Source of the DNA: Ovis canadensis
Lineage: Eukaryota > Chordata > Mammalia > Artiodactyla > Bovidae
Assembly (NCBI RefSeq): GCF_042477335.2
Contig: NC_091262.1
Location: 71,720,001-71,784,000, forward strand
Reading direction: 5' to 3'
Length of the DNA: 64,000 bases
The position numbers were made by a program, and so were the translations under genes. Under the pieces are notes generated by a model. It did not search any database, was not told where the DNA came from, and saw only the letters and a list, made by a program, of their open reading frames with translations. Shown here in pieces: positions 33,745 through 47,000 of this stretch. The first letter of the stretch is position 1. Every line of letters starts with the position of its first letter.

Positions 33745-36240
33745 CATTTATAAATAATTTCTCCCATTCTGTAGATTTGCTTTTCATTTTGTTTATGGCT
33801 TCCTTTGTTGTGCAAACGCTCGCACATTTGATTAGGTCCTGTTTGTTTATTTATTTATTTTCCTTTCTTTTGCCTTGGCAGACAGTCTAAGAAAATACTG
33901 CTATGATTTGTGTCAGAGAATATTTTGCCTATGTTCTCTCCTAGGAGTTTTATGGTGTTGTGTCTTATATTTAAGTCTTTTAAAGAAATATTTATTTATT
34001 TATTTATTTAGCTGCATTGGGTTTTAGTTGCAGTATGTGAAATCTTTTAGTTGTAGCATGCAGGATCTATTAGTTGCAGCATGCAAAATCCTTAGTTGCA
34101 ACATAGGAACTCTTCATTGCAGCGTGTTTGATCTAGTTCCCTGATCAGGGATCAAACCTGGGCTCCCTGCATTGGGAGCATGGAGTCTTAGTTTCTAGTG
34201 GGACCACCAGGGAAATCCCTATATTTAAGTCTTTAAGCCATTTTGAGTTTATTATTTTATATGGTGTAAGCAAGTGTTCTAACTTCATTGATTTACACGT
34301 GACTGTCCAGCTTTTCCAACACAACTTGAAGAGACTGTCTTTTCTCCATGGCATATTCTTGCCTCCTTTATTGAAGACTCATTGACCATTGGTGTGTGGA
34401 TTTATTTTGGGGCTCTGTTTTCCATTCCAGTGCCCTGTATGTCTTTTGTGCCAAAGCATGCTGTTTTGATTAATGTCGCTTTGTAGTATTGTCTGAAGTC
34501 TGAAAGGGTTATACCTCCAGCTTTGTTCTCTTTCCTCAGGATTACTTTGGCAATTCTGGGTCTTTTGTGGTTCTTTATAAATTTTAGAATTATTTGTTCT
34601 AGTTCTGTGAAAAAGTCATGAGTAATTTGATAGAGTTCACATTATATCTGTAAATTGTTTGGGGTAGTGTGGCCATTTAAACTGTATTAATTCTTCCAAT
34701 TCAAGAGCATGGGATATCTTTCCATTTCCTTAAATCATCTTCAGTTTCCTTTATCAATGTTTTATAGTTCTCAGTGTATACATCTTAAACCTGCTTGGTT
34801 AGGTTTATTCCTAGGTATTTTTTAAAATGTGATTTAATTTTTTTTTTATTTTCTCCTTCTGATATAGTTCATTGTTAATGTAAACAAAGACAAAAACTTT
34901 CTGTATAATAATCTTGTATCCTGCTGTCTTGCTGAATTTATCAGTTCTAATAGTTTTTGTGTGGAGTTTTTAGTGTTTACTTTATAGAGTATCATGTCAT
35001 GTATATGAGACAATTTTACCTCTTCCCTTCTTGTTTGGATACCTTTTACTTTTCTCTTGTCTGATTGCTGTGGCTAGAACTTTAAATACTATGTTGAATA
35101 AAAGTGATGGGAGAGAGCATCCTTGTCTTGTGACTCCAACTTGATAATGGTGTATAATCCTTTTTATGTGTTCCTGCATTCAGTTTGCTAATACTTTGTT
35201 GAGGATTTTTGCATCTATATTCATCAAAGATATTGGCCCATAATTTTTTTTTTGTAGGATCCTTGGTTTTGGCTTCATAGAGTGACTTTGGGAGTGTTCC
35301 CTCCTCTTCAGTCTTTTGAGAGTTTGAGAAGGATAGGTATAGTTCTTCTCTGAATGTTTGATAGAATTCCCTAGTGAAGCCGCCTCATTCTGGACTTTTG
35401 TTTGCAGGGAGTTTTTTTCTAAAATTATGGATTCTGTTTTACTTCTGGTGGTCAGTTTATTCAAATTATATTTCTTTTTGATTCAGTTTTGGCAGGCTGT
35501 ATGTTTCTAGAAACTTGTCCATTGCATCTGGGTTGTCTATGTTATTGGCATAAAAGTGTTCATAGTGTTTTCTTGATATATTTTTTTTTGTATTTCTGTG
35601 GAATTGGTTATTATTTCTCCTCTTTCATTTCTTATTTTGTTTATTTGATTCCTCTTTCTTTTCTTCTTGGTGAGCCTGACCAGAGGGTTTTTTGATGTTG
35701 TTTATACTTTTTCAAAAAACTAGCTCTTTGATTATTTTCTATTTTTAAACAATCTCTTATTTATTTCCTCTATGATCTTTATTATTTCCTTTCTTTTGCT
35801 TACTTTAGGTTTTGTTTGTTCTTTTAAAAGTTTTTTAGGTGGTAGTGTAGGTTGTTTATTCAGGATTTTTCTTGTGTGTTTTTTTTTTTTTTTTTTTTGA
35901 GAAAGGTCTATAGCACTGTGAAATTCCCTCTTAGGACAGCTTTTGCTGCATCCCATAGGTTTTTCTTTTTAAGTTTAATATTTATTTTATTGACTTTTAA
36001 AAATTGATTGAAGTATAATTGGTTTACATACAATGTTGTGTTAATTTTTGCTGTGCAACAAAGTGATTCAGTTTTACATATATATATATTCTTTTGTTGT
36101 ATCCCATCTGTTTCATATGTTTCAGTGTTCATTGTTGTTTTCCTCAGGCATTTTTTAATTTCCTCTTTGATTTCATTGTTAATTCGTTGGTTTTTGAGTA
36201 GCAGATTGTTTAGTCTCCATGTAATCATTTTTTGCCTTTT
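33745..36240 (-). pseudogene. L1 LINE, 3' UTR and ORF2, broken
   Basis: A second antisense L1 starts at TTTCTCCCATTCTGTAGATTTGC. It runs through the 3' UTR and then ORF2 read on the minus strand. Frame 35180-35464 contains YGPISLMNIDAKILNKVLAN (RT region) and 34997-35179 contains GVTRQGCSLPSLLFNIVFKV (RT motif with Gly-Cys-x-Leu-x-Pro/Ser). Frames 35732-35956 and 35908-36366 hold more upstream ORF2. Stops and shifts separate them. A CHR SINE sits at 33981-34219, and BovB interrupts it at 36243. Confidence 0.85.
33981..34219 (-). repeat. CHR SINE inserted in L1
   Basis: Antisense CHR with repeated TTAGTTGCAGCATGC units and head GATCAGGGATCAAACCTGGG. Exact 15-bp duplication TATATTTAAGTCTTT at 33966-33980 and 34220-34234. 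Confidence 0.92.
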
Positions 36241-36242
36241 CA

Positions 36243-37728
36243 TACTGTTCATGGGGTTCTCAAGGCAAGAATACTGAAGTGGTTTGCTATTCCCTTCTCC
36301 AGTGGACCCCGTTTTGTCAGAACTCTCCACCATGACCTGTTGGTCTTGGGTGGCCCTAAATGGCATGGCTCATAGTTTCATTGAGTTAGACAAGACTGTG
36401 ATCCATGTGATCAGTTTGGTTGGTTTTCTATGATTGTGATTTTCACTCTGATGGATAAGGACAAGAGGCTTATGGAAGCTTCCTGATGGGAGAGACTGAC
36501 TGTGGGGGAAACTGGGTCTTGTTCTGATGGGTGGAGCCGTGCTCAGTAAATCTTTAATCCAATTTTCCTTTGTTGGGTGGGGCTGTGTTCCCTCCCTGTT
36601 GTTTGGCCTGAGGCCAAACTATGGTAGGGGTAATGAAGGTAATGGCACCTCCTTCAGAAGGACTTGTGCAGGCACTGTTGTATTCAGTCCCCTGACTGTG
36701 CAGCAGGCCACTGTTGACCCACTCCTCCACCCAAGACTCCTGGACACCCACAGGCAAGTCTGGATCAGTTTCTTTTTCCTGGCTCCTAGTGTGCACAAGG
36801 TTTTGTTTGTGTCTTCTAAGAGTCTGTTTCCCTAGTCCTGTAGAAGTTCTGTAATCAAATCCAACTGGTCTCAGTACATCATGGGAAATGCCGAGCTGGA
36901 TGAAGCACAAACTGGAATCAAGATTGTGGGAGAAATATCAATAACCTCAGATATGCAGATAATACCACCTTTACGGCAGAAAGCGAAGAAGACCTAAAGA
37001 GCTTCTTGAGTAAAGTGAAAGAGGAGAGTGAAAAAGCTGGCTTAAAACTCAGCATTCAAAAAACTAAGATCATGGCATCTGGTCCTATCACTTCATGGCA
37101 AAATAGATGGGGAAACAGTGGAAACAGTGACAGACTTAATTTTTGGGGGCTCCAAAATCATTGTGGATGGTGACTGCAACCATGAAATTAAAAGATGCTT
37201 GCTCTTTGGAAGAAAAGCTATGACAAACCTGGACAGTGTATTAAAAGGAGATGCGTTACTTTGCCAACAAAGGTGCATCCAGTCAAAGCTATGGTTTTTC
37301 CAGTAGTCATGTATGGATGTGAGAGTTGGACTGTAAAGAAAGCTGAGCACCAAAGAATTGACGCTGTTGAACTGTGGCATTGGAGAAGACTCTTGAGAGT
37401 CCCTTGGGCTGCAAGGAGATCAAACCAGTCAGTCGTAAAGGAAATCAGTCCTGACTATTCATTGGAAGGACTAATGTAGAAGCTAAAGCTACAATACTTT
37501 GGCCACCTGATGCAAAGAACTGACTCATTAGAAAAGACCCTGATGCTGGGAAAGATTGAAGGCGGGAGAAGGGGACGGCAGAGGATGAGATGGTTCGATG
37601 GCATCACAGACTCAATGGACATGAGTCTGAGTAAGCTCCAGGAGTTGGTAATGGACAGGAAAGCCTAGCATGCTGCAGTCCATGGGGTCACAAAGAGTTG
37701 ACTGAACAACTGAACCGAACTGAACTGA
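36243..37728 (+). pseudogene. BovB LINE with 5' UTR, internally deleted
   Basis: 36246-36850 reads as BovB 5'-UTR sequence (TTGTCAGAACTCTCCACCATG, CATGGCTCATAGTTTCATTG, GATCAGTTTGGTTGG, CTGTGTTCCCTCCCTG). At about 36870 it jumps to the RT C-terminal part (ATCATGGGAAATGCCGAGC … ATCACTTCATGGC) and on to the 3' end GAACCGAACTGAACTGAG. The whole endonuclease and most of RT are missing. The YADD box is changed to YADN near 36948-36962. Frame 37195-37479 retains AMVFPVVMYGCESWTVKKAE. The antisense L1 appears to resume at about 37729, so BovB inserted into that L1. Confidence 0.85.
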
Positions 37729-37834
37729 GTTGTTTTTTCCCTCATTTCTCTTTCTGTGGCTGGTTTTTAGTTTCATGCCAAATTGTTGCTCTTTTGAAGA
37801 TTAAACTGCCCCCTTTTTTTTTTCTTTTGAAAAA
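37729..37834 (-). repeat. L1 LINE continuation beyond the BovB insertion
   Basis: TTTCTCTTTCTGTGGCTGGTTTTTAGTTTCATGCCAAATTG resembles the antisense L1 ORF2 stretch expected next after 36240. Confidence 0.5.
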
Positions 37835-40145
37835 TTTTTCATTTTTTTCTATTTGATTGAAATTTTCATTTTTTCCAGTTTTATTGAGAAATAACATATG
37901 CCACTGTATAAGTTTATGGTATACAGCCTGATGATTTGATTTGCATATATTGTGAAATTTTTACTGCCATAAGTTTGGTGCCCATCATCCCATATATCAA
38001 CACAAAGAAGAGAAAGGAAAAAAATTTTCTCCATGTGTTGAGAACTCAGGATTTACTCTCTTAATAACTTTCCTATATATCATACAGCAGTGTTAGTTAT
38101 AATCTTCATGTTGTACCTCAACTCCTAGTAATTATTTATCTTTTAACTGGAAATTTGAACTCACAACTTTTTTCCGTTGATGGACTCTTACGTTGCTCAC
38201 ATGTCGTGGCTGTCGTAAGTAATGGTACTGTGAGCATGGGGGTGCAGATATCCTTTCAAGTTACTATTTTCATTTCCTTGGGACATATTTCCAGAAGTGG
38301 AAATGGTAGTTCTAGTTTTAATTTTTTGAGTATTCCTTTTACTGTCTTACATAATGGCTGTACTAATTTACAATAGTACGGAAAGCTTCCATATTTCTTA
38401 TCTCCTGTCTTTTGGATGATGGTCATTCTAAGAGGTGTGAGGTAGCATTTCATTGTGGTTTTTAATTTGCATTTCCCTAATAACTAGTGGGGTTGAGAAT
38501 CTTTTCATGTACCGGTTGGCTTTTTACATATCTTCTTTGGAAAACATCTATTTAGGTTCTTTGATTATTTTTATACTGCTTTCTTTTTTTTTCTTTGCTA
38601 TGGAGCTGTATGAATTCTTTATATATTTTGGATGTTAACTACTTATTGGATATATGGTTTAGAAATATTTATTGCCATTCCATAGGTTGCTTTTTACTTT
38701 GTTGAAGGTTTCTTTGGCTGCGTAAAAGCTTTTCAGTTTGGTGTAGTCCCACTTACTTATTTTTGATTTTATTGTTTATGCTTAGGTGTCATATTAAAAA
38801 AATGATAATCAAACACATGTGAAGGAGCTTTATTCTTATGCTTTCATGACTTACATTTAAGTCTTTAATTCCTTTTGAGTAAATTTTTTATGAGTAATAC
38901 AAGATAGGGGTCCAGTTTTATTTATTTATTTATTTTTACATGTGAATATCCAGTTACTGAAGAGACTATCTTTTCTCCATTGAGATTCCTGGCTCCCTTG
39001 TCAAATACTAATTGACTGTATATGCTTGGGTTTAGTTCTGGGCTTTCAGTTCTGTTCCATTGGTTGTGGATCTGTTTCTATGTTGGTATCATACTATTTT
39101 GATTATTATAGCTTAAAAGTATAGCTTCAAATCAAGGAATGTGATGCCTCAGGCTTTGTTCTTTCTCAGAATTTCTTTGACTATTTGAGGTCTTTTGTGG
39201 TTCCTTATAAATTTTAAGAGTGTTTTCTACATCTATGAAATATGTCACTTTAATATTGATAGGAATTGCATTGAATCTATAGGTGGATTTTGGTAGTATT
39301 GAAGTTTTGACACTATTAACTGTTCGTCTTCATTAACATGGGAGACCTTTCCATTTATTTATGCTTTCTTTGATTTCTTTCAGCAATGTCTTATAGTTTT
39401 CAGACTAGAGGTCTTTCACTTGCTTGGTTAAGTTTATTCCTAAGTATTTTATAATTTTTGATGCTATTGTAAATGTAGTTGATTTATTTCTTTTTCACAA
39501 AATGCATTGTTAGTATACAGAAATACTACTAATTTTTGTATCTCTATTTTGTATCTTTCAACTTAACAGAATTCATTGATGAGATGTACGTTTTCTTGTT
39601 GTGTTTTCAGGATATTCTGTTTATATTATAATGTCATCTGGAAATAGAAACAAGCTTACATCTTCCTTTCCAATTCTCATACCTTTTATTTATTTTTCTT
39701 GCCTAATTCCTCTAGCTGGGACTTTCAGTACTATGTTGAATAGGGGTGGTGGGTACTTTGTCTTGATCTTAAACTTAGAGGAAAAGCTTTCAGCCTTCCA
39801 CCACTGAGTATGATGTTAGCTGTGGACTTGTTATATATGGTCCTTATTAACGATGAGATATTTTCCTTCTATGCCTCATTTGTTAAGATTTTTTAAATCA
39901 AGAAGGGATATTGAATTTTGTCGCTTTTTCTGCTTCTGTTGAGGTAATCATGATTTTTTCTTTCACTCTGCTAACGCAATGTATCATATTTATTGATTTG
40001 TGTTTGTTGAACTATTTTTGCATCCTAGTGATAAATCCCACTTGACCTTTGTAAATGATCCTTTTCATGTGCTGCTGAAGTCAGTTTGCTGGTATTTTAT
40101 TGAGAATTTTTATATCTCTATTCATCAGAGATATTGGCTTTTACT
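37835..40145 (-). pseudogene. L1 LINE, 3' UTR and ORF2 C-terminal half
   Basis: Third antisense L1. Its 3' end is at TCCAGTTTTATTGAGAAATAAC. It proceeds through ACTGTGAGCATGGGGGTGC, TCTAAGAGGTGTGAGGTAGC, AATTTGCATTTCCCTAATAAC, TTCTTTATATATTTTGGATG and then ORF2 (ACTATGTTGAATAGGGGTGG, GAGTATGATGTTAGCTGTGG). It stops around TCATCAGAGATATTGGC at 40120-40137. No intact frame. Confidence 0.85.
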
Positions 40146-40689
40146 TTTTTAGTAGTGACCTATCTGTGGGCTCCTAAATTCCTGGTGTGTTCACCAAAGT
40201 TACTAACTTTGGCTGTATTGGAAATACAGTGCATCTCTAGCCCTATGTGACCTCTAAAATCACTGTTCAGCTTTTAGCCATTAAGCCGTTCAGCTTGTGT
40301 TCTCTGCTAGTCCTTGTAGAGCTTTTCTGTGAGCCCATGAAGTTTAGGGTTAAGCCAAGGACCTGAGGAGCATCCTTACACAGATTTATGGGGCCTGTTC
40401 TCTGGCATTCCCTGTTCGTCTTCCTTTACTCAATTTCCAGTTGCCTTAGCAATTCTTCACTGTGATGTTTCCTCTACTCACTGAAAATGCTAATTACTTA
40501 TTGGGCTCCACTTCTTTTTGCTGCAGTTTGGAAATATTCCCAGGCAGAAAACCAAAGTGAATGTAGAACTTAATTTGTGTGTTCTTCCTTTTTTGAAAGA
40601 TTGCAGTCTTGTGTTAAAATCTATACCCAGTGTCGGAAATGAGTTGCTTTATACATTTTTTTGCAGTTGAAGGATAAGTTCTTATATTA
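40146..40689. other. UNC79 intron, unassigned
   Basis: Sequence between the L1 piece and L1-like 5' material. I cannot classify it; no gene. Confidence 0.35.
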
Positions 40690-41750
40690 TTAAAATATCA
40701 TGGTTGTAATTGGAAGTTTCCTTATTTCTTCAACAGTGGCTTTATACCATATTCTCATCTTTCTTTCTGGAATTCCAATGACACATATGTTAGATCTTCT
40801 CTCCCATGTCGTCTATGGATATTTCTTGCATTATCCTTTCCTATTTCATCTTTCTATGCTTCTTTCAGAATCTCTTTGTCTGATTTTCCTTCCTCCTCAT
40901 TAGTTGTTTAGCTTCCCAAATGTAGTCTTCATTTTGTTAATTATGTTTCTAAGTTCTAGAATTTCCATTTGGTGCTTTAAAAGTTCCAATTATTTGATTA
41001 TAATCTCTAATTTGTCTTACTTTATAACATATATTAAGCATATTTGTTTTAAAGTCTGTTTCTGATAACTCAGTATTCTAGATCTCTGGAGGCTCTGATT
41101 CTGTTGAATTTCTTTTGCTGTCTTATCTTTTTATGTTCTTAAGAAAAAATTGTGTGTAAGATATTGGATAGAAAAACTATAGAGTTAATTTGAGGTTTAG
41201 GATTAAATTGTATTTCTTCAGAAAGTATTTATGTTTGCTTCTGGAAGGAAACTGTAGACATTGGTAACCCAGGTCACTTTGATGAAGCTCAAAAAAAAAA
41301 AATCTACGATAAATTCTTGAGATAATTTGAAGCTGGTCTTCAGTCCCTGTGAGGGTTGGTCTATTTCTAGTTCCCCTTTTCTCCTAGGGTGTGACCTTTT
41401 GGGACCTCTACCCCACAGCCCAGGGTGATTTTTAGGTTTCCCATTCTTTGGTGGTCAACCAGTTCCAAATTTAGTTCTCTTGTGTCAGAGAGTCTGTTGA
41501 AATTGGCTCATGTTGCAGAATTGGCAGAAAGAGAAATAGGCAAAGGAGAAAGAGTGGACTCAGATGCCAGGTCCACCTTTTGGCAATCCCTTCTTCTTTT
41601 GGAGCATGGCCCCACAATTCTCCCATAAAATTCTCTGGGTTCATTTGTTTTTTTCATTTAATTGAGTCTGGTTTTCTAAGTATTGCCAGTAGGAGAATTG
41701 GCTTGAATTAATTTGTCTATCATTTCTGGGGAAATAGAACTCAGAATTTT
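40690..41750 (-). repeat. Probable L1 5' region (antisense)
   Basis: AGTTCTAGAATTTCCATTTGG, AGCATATTTGTTTTAAAGTCTG and ACTCAGTATTCTAGATCTCTGG resemble antisense text I associate with older L1 5' regions. Family and boundaries uncertain. An A12 run lies at 41291-41302. Confidence 0.4.
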
Positions 41751-42039
41751 TTTTCTATAATATTTTCAGTGGTGGAATGTATATATATTTTCAAGGTCAG
41801 GTATATTTAAGAGTGTCTTTCTATTTCATCATGAAAAAAACCTCTGCTTCACTGTGAAAGATATGTAAAAATTGCTTCACTGTTTTCTGGCATTCAGAGT
41901 TATAGAAGACAAGCCTTAAACCAGTGATTTTGTCTGTTAGAGGAGTTACTTTTGTTGTTCTTAATTCATGGAGCCTTATCTATTTTTTTAAAAAATAGCT
42001 TTTAAAAAATATTGCTATATAAATATCTTTTAATTAATT

Positions 42040-43715
42040 TGTCGTAGCTTTTTTCCCAAGGAGTAAGCATCTTTTCATTTCATTGCTCAGTCACCATCTG
42101 CAGTGACTTTTGAGCCCAAGAAAATAAAGCCTGTCACTGTTTCCATTTTATCCCCATCTATTTGCCATGAAGTGAGGGGACCGGATGGCATGATCTTAGT
42201 TTTTTAAATATTGAGTTTTAAGCCAGCTTTTTCATTCTCATTTATCTTCATCAAGAGGCTCTTTAGTTCCCCGCCTTGCGTTCTGCCATTAGAGTGGTGT
42301 CATCTGTATTTTTGAGGTTATTGATATTTCTCCTGGCAATCTTAATTCTAGTTTGTGATTCATTCAGCCCAGCATTTTGCATGATGTACTCTGAATATAA
42401 GTTAAATAAGCAAAGTGATAACATACAGCCTTGACATACTCTTATCCCAATTTTGAACCAGTCTGCTGTTCCATGTAGGTTCTAACCGTTGCTTCTTGAC
42501 CTGCTTACAGGTCTCTTACGAGGCAGGTATGGTGGTCTGGTATTCCCATCACTTTCAGAAATTTTCACAGTTTGCTATGATCCATCAAAAGTTATAACAT
42601 GGTCAATGAAGAAGAATAGAGGTTTTCCTGGAGTTCCCTTGCTTTTTCTATAATCTAGTGGATGTCTGCAATTTGATTCCTGGTTCCTCTGCGTTTTCTA
42701 AATCGAGCTTGTACATATGGAAGTTCTCAGTTTACACACTGCTGAAGCCTAGTTTGAAGGATTTTGAGCATTACCTTGCTAGTATGTGAAATGAGCACAA
42801 TTGTGTGGTAGTTTGAACATTCTCTGGCATTGCCTTTCTTTGGGCTTGGAATGAAAACCGACCTTTTCCAGTCCTATGGCCACTGCTGACTTTTCCAAAT
42901 TTGCTGGCATATTAAGTGCAGCACTTTCACAGCATCATCTCTTAGGATCTGAAATAGTTCAGCTGGAATTCCATCACCTCCACTAGCTTTGTTCATAGTA
43001 ATGCTTCTTAAAGCCCACTTGACTTCACACCCCAGGATGTCTGTCTGTAGGTGAGTGACCACACCATTGTGGCTATCCGGGTTATCAAGACCTTTTTCTG
43101 GTACATTTCTTCTGTGTATTTTTGCCACGTCTTCTTAATCTCATTTGTTTCTTTTAGGTCCTTACTGTTTCTGTCCTTTATTGTTTCTGTCCTTTATTGT
43201 GCCCATCTTTGCATGAAATATTCCCTTTGTATCTCTAATTTTCTTGAAGACATCTCTAGTCTTTCCCATTCTGTTTTTTTCCTTTATTTTTTTGCATTGT
43301 TCACTTAGGAAGGCTGACTTATCTCTCCTTGCTATTCTTTGGAACTCTGCATTCAGATGGGTGTATCTTTCCCTCTCTGCTTTTTGCTTCTCTTTTTTTC
43401 TCAGCAATCTGTAAAGCCTCCACAACCATTTTGCCTTCTTGCATTTCTTTTTCTTGGGGATAGTTTTGATCACTGCCTCCTGTACAATGTCACAAACCTC
43501 CATTGTTCTTCATGCACTCTATCTATCAAATCTAATTCCTTGAATCTATTTGTCACTTCCACTGTATAATCATAAAGGATTTGATTTAGGTCATACCTGA
43601 ATGGCCTAGTGATTTTACCCTGCTTTCTTCAATTTAAGTCTGAATTTTGCAATAAGGAGCTCTTGATCTGAGCTACTATAAGCTACAGGTCTTGTTTTTG
43701 CTGAATGCATAGGTT
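42040..43715 (-). pseudogene. BovB LINE, middle part, lacking its 3' end
   Basis: Read on the minus strand, it runs from endonuclease-end sequence (SDHELLIAKF-equivalent near 43650) through frame 43162-43503 (MEVCDIVQEAVIKTIPKKKK, ERYTHLNAEFQRIARRDKSA) and frame 42874-43128 (ILGCEVKWALRSITMNKASG, GDGIPAELFQILRD). It continues through the RT region with many stops. It stops at 42040 in the SSKITADG…HEIK area, so the last ~0.6 kb and the tail are absent. Because insertion starts at the 3' end, this loss must be secondary. Confidence 0.88.
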
Positions 43716-44084
43716 GGTATAGCTTCTTAGGTTAATTTTCTTCATAACCTAGTTGACTTTTACCCTAACTGAGTAATATTTATTGCATTGAATGAGTGTT
43801 TCTAATTTTACTATTTCATTTTTAGTTTAATTACATTTATCATATCTTTTATCTAAATCTGTTTTTGTTTCATTCTGTTAGTGTCCTTTGTCACCCTAAA
43901 TTATTTTGACTTTCTATTCCTGTTTTTATAGAGGTTTTGTGTTCTTGCTTCATGTTCGAGATGTCACACACTTTCCTAATTTGATTCAATGACTAGATGA
44001 TGGTCAGACAAATGTTTTCTCTTGTGTTTCAGTACACTGTTTCTTTTCCTTTGAAGTATACATTTGATTGATCCTTCATTTCTT

Positions 44085-47000
44085 AAAGACAATTTTATTG
44101 AGTTATAATTTTCCTTCAGTAAAATAACACATTTTAAGCATAGTTTGATAACTTTTGACAAATGTATATACTAATGTAACAGAAGCTATAATCAACACAC
44201 AGAACATTTCCATCATCTCCAGAATATCTCCAGCTTTCTTTTCAGTAAGTTCACCATAGACAACCACTGATCTGCTTTCTGTCATTATATACTAGTTTTG
44301 CCTGTCCTAGGACTTCATATGAATGGAATCACACAGTATATACTATTTTTGTGTCTGCTTATTTCATTTAGCATAATGTTTTTAGAGTTTATTCATGTTG
44401 GTATATCAGTAATTCATTTAAAAAATACTGATAGTAATGCATTGTATGGCTATATCACAGTTTATCCATTGGTTTCTTGGTGAACACTTTTACCTATTAT
44501 GAGTAAAGCTATAAACATTCATGTAAAAAAGTATTTTTTATGAAGATACACATTTATTTCTCTTAATACTGGGCATGAAAATACTGGATTGTTTGGTAAG
44601 TATATATTTAATTTTAAAAGAAATGTTCAAATCGTTTTTTAGAAGTGATTGTTCCATGTTATACTCCCTCCAGAAGTATATTGACAGTCCTAATGCTATA
44701 TTGTTATCAATACTTGGGATTGTTGGTCTTTTTGATGTTATACATTCTGATAGCCAGGTGGTAATAATACATTGTTGTTTCATTTTTCTGATGACTAGTG
44801 ATAATGAACATCTTTACAGGTGCTTATTGGCCATTTGTATATATTTTTGTAAAGTTCTCACTGAAATCTTTTGTTCATTTTTAAATTGGATTTCCAGTCT
44901 ATTAATGTTCAAAATAGAAGACTTGTTTTTCAGATATATATATTATGGATGTGGCCTTTCAGTCAGGGGATTTCCTTTTCAGGTATTTCAAAGAGCAAAA
45001 TTTTTAATTTAATAAAATTCAATTTATTGATTTTTCTTTTATAGTTTTTCTTCAGTCTCCCCTAAGGTTATAAGGAAATTCTCCAATGTTTTATTCTAGA
45101 AGATTTATAGTTTAAACTTTTACATTTAAGTATTTGGAATTAATTTTTTTATATGGTGGGACATAAGGGTTGATTTTTTTGTTTCAGTTCAATTTGTTGA
45201 AAAACTTACTCTTTCCACATTGGATTGCAGTGACTATTTTGTTAAAAACTAATTGCTCAGATATGCATGAATCTATTTCATTGTCTATCTTCACACCATT
45301 ATCATACTATCTTGACTAATGTAGTTTTATAGTAAATCTTGAAATTACGTAGTTTAAATCCTCCAGATTTGTTCCTTTTCAAAATTGTTTTGACTCTTAT
45401 AGGACTTTTACATTTTAATAGAAATATTACTCTCAGTTTGTCAATTTCTACAAAGCATTCTGGTTTGACTGGGATTACATTGAATATGTTGTTTAATCTG
45501 GGGGAGAATTGACATCCTGAGAAAAAGACTCAATATTTAGTCTTCTGATTCATAAATGTGGCAATTCTGACCATTTATTTAGGTGAATAAATAAAAAATT
45601 AAATAATGTAAATAAATAAATTAATCTTTAATTTCTTTCAGCATTATTTACTAGTTTTCAGTGTACAGGTCCTACGGATATTTTGTTAAAGGTATTCCTC
45701 AATATTTTATATTTTGGGTGCTATTGTAAGTAGTGTTTTAAATTTTAATATTCTACTTGGTTATTGCCATTATATAGAAATATAATTTACTTTTTGTATT
45801 GACTTTACATCCTCCAACCTTGCTAAATTCACTTATTTTTTGTAGCTTATTTCTAAGTTTCTTAAGATTTTTTCTGTATACATGATTTGCTTTCTTGCAA
45901 ATAAAGTTTTTTTTTTTTTTTGCTTTTAATTTGTATGTTTGCCTGCCTACCTACTGGTTTGGTTCCCTCCTCTCTCTTTCCCTTCCTTCCTTCCTTTCCC
46001 CACTTCCTTTCTTATTTTCTTTTTCTTATTGCACTGGCTCTTATCTCCAGTTTAGTATTGAATAGAAGTGCTGAACATGGATTTATGTGTTTTTCCCCTT
46101 CATTTGTGGCGGGAAAGTGTTCAGGCTTTTACTGTTAAACATGATGTTAGCTGTAGATTTTTCACAGATGCTTTTTATCATGTTAAGGAAGTCCCCATCT
46201 ATTTATAGTTTGTTGAGAATTTTTATTGTGAATGAATGTTAGTTTTTGTCAAATGTGATTTCTCCTATTAAATGATCATATGACTTCCCCACTTAATTCC
46301 ATTAATGAGGTGAATTGCATTGATTTACTTTGCAGCGTTAAGCCAACCTTGCATTCCTGGGATATGTTCCACTTTTCAGTTATAGTATCCTGCCAGACTT
46401 AATTGCTAATTTTTTGCTAAGTGTCCTTGCTCCTGCATTTATGAGGGATATTGATCTACTTTTCTTTTGTTGTAATGTTTTCATCTAGTTTTGTTTACAA
46501 AGTAATGTTGGCTTCATAAAACAAGTTGGAAATTGTTTCTTCTTTTATTTTCTGAGTTTATGTAAGATTTGTATTATTTATTCCTGTAATAGTTAATAGT
46601 GAATCCATTTGGTAAATCTATCTGGTCTTGAGGTTTTCATTATGAAAGTTTTACATTATGAATTCAATTGAATAGAATGGGGCATTTAACTGTCTACTTT
46701 TTATTGAGTTGAATTTTGTAATTTTGTAACTGTGCTTTTTGTTGAATGTGAGCATTTCATCCAACTTATGTAATTTATTGGCATGTGTCTAGTATCTGCA
46801 GTGATGTCCTACCTTTCATTCCTAACATTGATAGTTTGCTTCTTTATATTTCCTAATTCATCAGTCTACCTAGGGGCTTATCAATTTTATTGAACTTTCT
46901 AAAAAAACCCACGGCATTTGTTTTATGATTTTCTGTTGGTTTTTTGTTCTCAGTTTTATTGATATGTATTTCTATCTTTATTATTTTCTTCCTTCTACTA

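Noticed and set aside
35180..36366. Minus-strand frames of 74-152 codons
   Set aside because: Fragments of L1 ORF2 separated by stops; no independent gene.
36554..36910. 118-codon minus-strand frame
   Set aside because: Antisense to BovB 5' UTR; no homology that I recognise and no conserved start context.
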